In this document: positions 3,784 through 5,029 of the stretch, piece after piece
Layout of the letters: each line of letters starts with the position of its first letter
Position numbering within the stretch: position 1 is the stretch's first letter
Assembly (NCBI GenBank): GCA_030425785.1
Contig: JAUHYJ010000328.1
Coordinates: forward strand, 1-5,029
Length of the DNA stretch: 5,029 bases
Direction: 5' to 3'
Source: Acidimicrobiia bacterium
Lineage (GTDB): Bacteria > Actinomycetota > Acidimicrobiia > Acidimicrobiales > Ilumatobacteraceae
Position numbers and translations under genes: made by a program
Notes under the pieces: model-generated
Told to the model about the DNA's origin: nothing
The model's input: the letters and a program-made list of their open reading frames with translations, nothing else
The model's database searches: none

Positions 3784-5029
3784 AGCGGACGCGACGTCGG
3801 CTCGATCGGCGCCGGCAGCTTGGTCTCGCCCATCAGGTAGCGATCGACACCCGCGGCTGCGGCGCGTCCCTCGGCGATCGCCCACACGATCAGGCTCTGG
3901 CCCCGGCCCATGTCGCCGGCCACGAAGACCCCGGGCACGTTCGACATGAAGTCGTCGTTGCGTGCGATGTTCGAGCGCTCGTCGCGCGCGACGCCGAGCT
4001 CGTCGAGCCAGGAGCCCTGTTCCGGACCGGTGAAGCCCATCGCCAGGAAGACGAAGTCGGCCGGGAGCTCGCGGTCGCTGCCCTCGACCTTCTGGAACCT
4101 GCCGTCGACCATCTCGACCTCGTGGATCGCGAGCGCGCGGACGTTGCCGTCTCCGTCGTCGAGGAAGCGTTCGGTGTTGACCGAGTAGATGCGCTCACCA
4201 CCCTCGGCGTGGGCCGAGGTGACCTTGTAGGTGAAGGCGAACTGCGGCCACGGGTTCGACGATGCCCGCTCGTCGGGCGGTCGCGGCATGATCTCGAGCT
4301 GGGTGACCGAGGCGGCGCCCTGGCGGTGTGCCGTCCCCAGGCAGTCGGCGCCGGTGTCGCCGCCGCCGATGATCACGACGTGCTTGCCGTTGACGTCGAT
4401 CGGCGACGCCTCCATGTCGCCGAGCTGGACGCGGTTGGCGAACGGCAGGTACTCCATCGCCTGGTGGATGTTCGCGAAGTCGCGACCCGGCACGGGCAGA
4501 TCACGCCATTGGGTCGCGCCGCAGGCGAGCACGATCGCGTCGTAGGACGCCTGCAGCACGCCGATGTCGACGTTGTCACCGACGACCGCGTTGGTACGGA
4601 ACTCGGTGCCCTCGGCCTCCATCTGCTCGAGACGACGGTCGATGTGGCGCTTCTCCATCTTGAACTCGGGGATGCCGTAGCGCAGGAGACCACCGATCCG
4701 GTCGGCCCGCTCGAGCACCACGACGTCGTGGCCGGCGCGCGTGAGCTGCTGGGCGGCCGCGAGCCCGGCCGGGCCCGAACCGATGACGGCGACGCGCTTG
4801 CCGGTCTTCACCGACGGGACCTGCGGCAGCACCCAACCCTGGTCGAAGGCGTAGTCGATGATCTCGACCTCGACCTGCTTGATGGCGACCGGCGGCTGGT
4901 TGATGCCGAGCACGCACGCCGACTCGCACGGCGCCGGGCACAGACGGCCGGTGAACTCGGGGAAGTTTTTGGTGGCATGCAGGCGATCGATCGCGTCACG
5001 CCAGTGGTCGCGGGAGACGAGATGGTTCC
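3777..5029 (-). CDS. gltD: Glutamate synthase (NADPH) small subunit, N-terminus beyond the window
   Basis: The small (beta) subunit of GOGAT oxidises NADPH and passes electrons through FAD and iron-sulfur clusters to the large subunit GltB, which turns glutamine plus 2-oxoglutarate into two glutamates. The frame is open to the right edge; 416 residues are visible, against roughly 480-490 in the family, so about 60-75 are missing, including the first cysteine cluster. Visible in order: NFPEFTGRLCPAPCESAC with C30, C34 and C38 of the iron-sulfur region; GINQPPVAIKQ (41-51); FAD site GSGPAG (83-88); the IGGLLRYGIPEFKM signature (111-124); NADPH site GGGDTG (221-226); and C-terminal FAD motif VAGDMGRGQS (369-378). 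All cofactor motifs seen are intact. The family start cannot be the GTG at 4913, since conserved sequence continues upstream of it. gltB is expected further right, as gltBD operons usually have that order, but it is not visible. Confidence 0.95.
   Translation of the reverse strand, partial: NHLVSRDHWRDAIDRLHATKNFPEFTGRLCPAPCESACVLGINQPPVAIKQVEVEIIDYAFDQGWVLPQVPSVKTGKRVAVIGSGPAGLAAAQQLTRAGHDVVVLERADRIGGLLRYGIPEFKMEKRHIDRRLEQMEAEGTEFRTNAVVGDNVDIGVLQASYDAIVLACGATQWRDLPVPGRDFANIHQAMEYLPFANRVQLGDMEASPIDVNGKHVVIIGGGDTGADCLGTAHRQGAASVTQLEIMPRPPDERASSNPWPQFAFTYKVTSAHAEGGERIYSVNTERFLDDGDGNVRALAIHEVEMVDGRFQKVEGSDRELPADFVFLAMGFTGPEQGSWLDELGVARDERSNIARNDDFMSNVPGVFVAGDMGRGQSLIVWAIAEGRAAAAGVDRYLMGETKLPAPIEPTSRPLM

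Noticed and set aside
3227..3784. Plus-strand frame opposite the LysM lipoprotein
   Set aside because: The minus-strand protein has a lipobox and two LysM domains; the plus-strand reading has no recognisable feature.
4911..4913. GTG at 4913 as the start of gltD
   Set aside because: The frame continues upstream with conserved GltD sequence (NFPEFTGR, CPAPCE), so this is an internal valine codon.

Overview
The window is GC-rich, with strongly G/C-biased third codon positions and tight operon-like gene packing. It carries a LarA-like protein of an actinobacterial type, a secreted lipoprotein with a poly-threonine linker, and the small subunit of glutamate synthase. Together these suggest an actinomycete, possibly of the class Acidimicrobiia (Ilumatobacter-like). 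The taxonomic call is inference from composition and protein style; no ribosomal or other marker gene is present.

Left half, plus strand: the last codons of an unidentified gene end at base 50. A 124-base spacer rich in GAGCG follows. Next is a 529-residue LarA-like protein (nickel-pincer racemase/epimerase superfamily, DUF2088 type; 175-1764). A 136-base spacer then holds two copies of a hairpin-forming repeat, followed by a PlsC-type lysophospholipid/glycerolipid acyltransferase (1901-2905). All lie on the same strand and look like one transcription unit. Both spacers are bridged by a short open frame that starts in an ATGA overlap with the upstream stop and ends in a TGATG overlap with the downstream start, so ribosomes could in principle translate across them.

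Centre: 2906-3076 separates convergent genes. It holds a second pair of the same repeat family and several short GC-rich hairpins that could terminate transcription from either side.

Right half, minus strand: gltD (glutamate synthase small subunit) enters from beyond the right edge without its N-terminus and ends at 3777. After 64 bases comes a small secreted lipoprotein with two LysM domains (3712-3077), which may be transcribed from its own promoter as a leaderless mRNA. gltD serves ammonia assimilation and the LysM lipoprotein is probably a cell-envelope protein; no functional link between them is evident. The LarA-like and acyltransferase genes may share a lipid-related or small-hydroxyacid-related pathway, but the substrate cannot be read from the sequence.

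The most unusual features are the spacing of the repeats (both pairs have exactly the same 61-base offset), the two bridging open frames, and the altered active-site pattern of the LarA-like protein.
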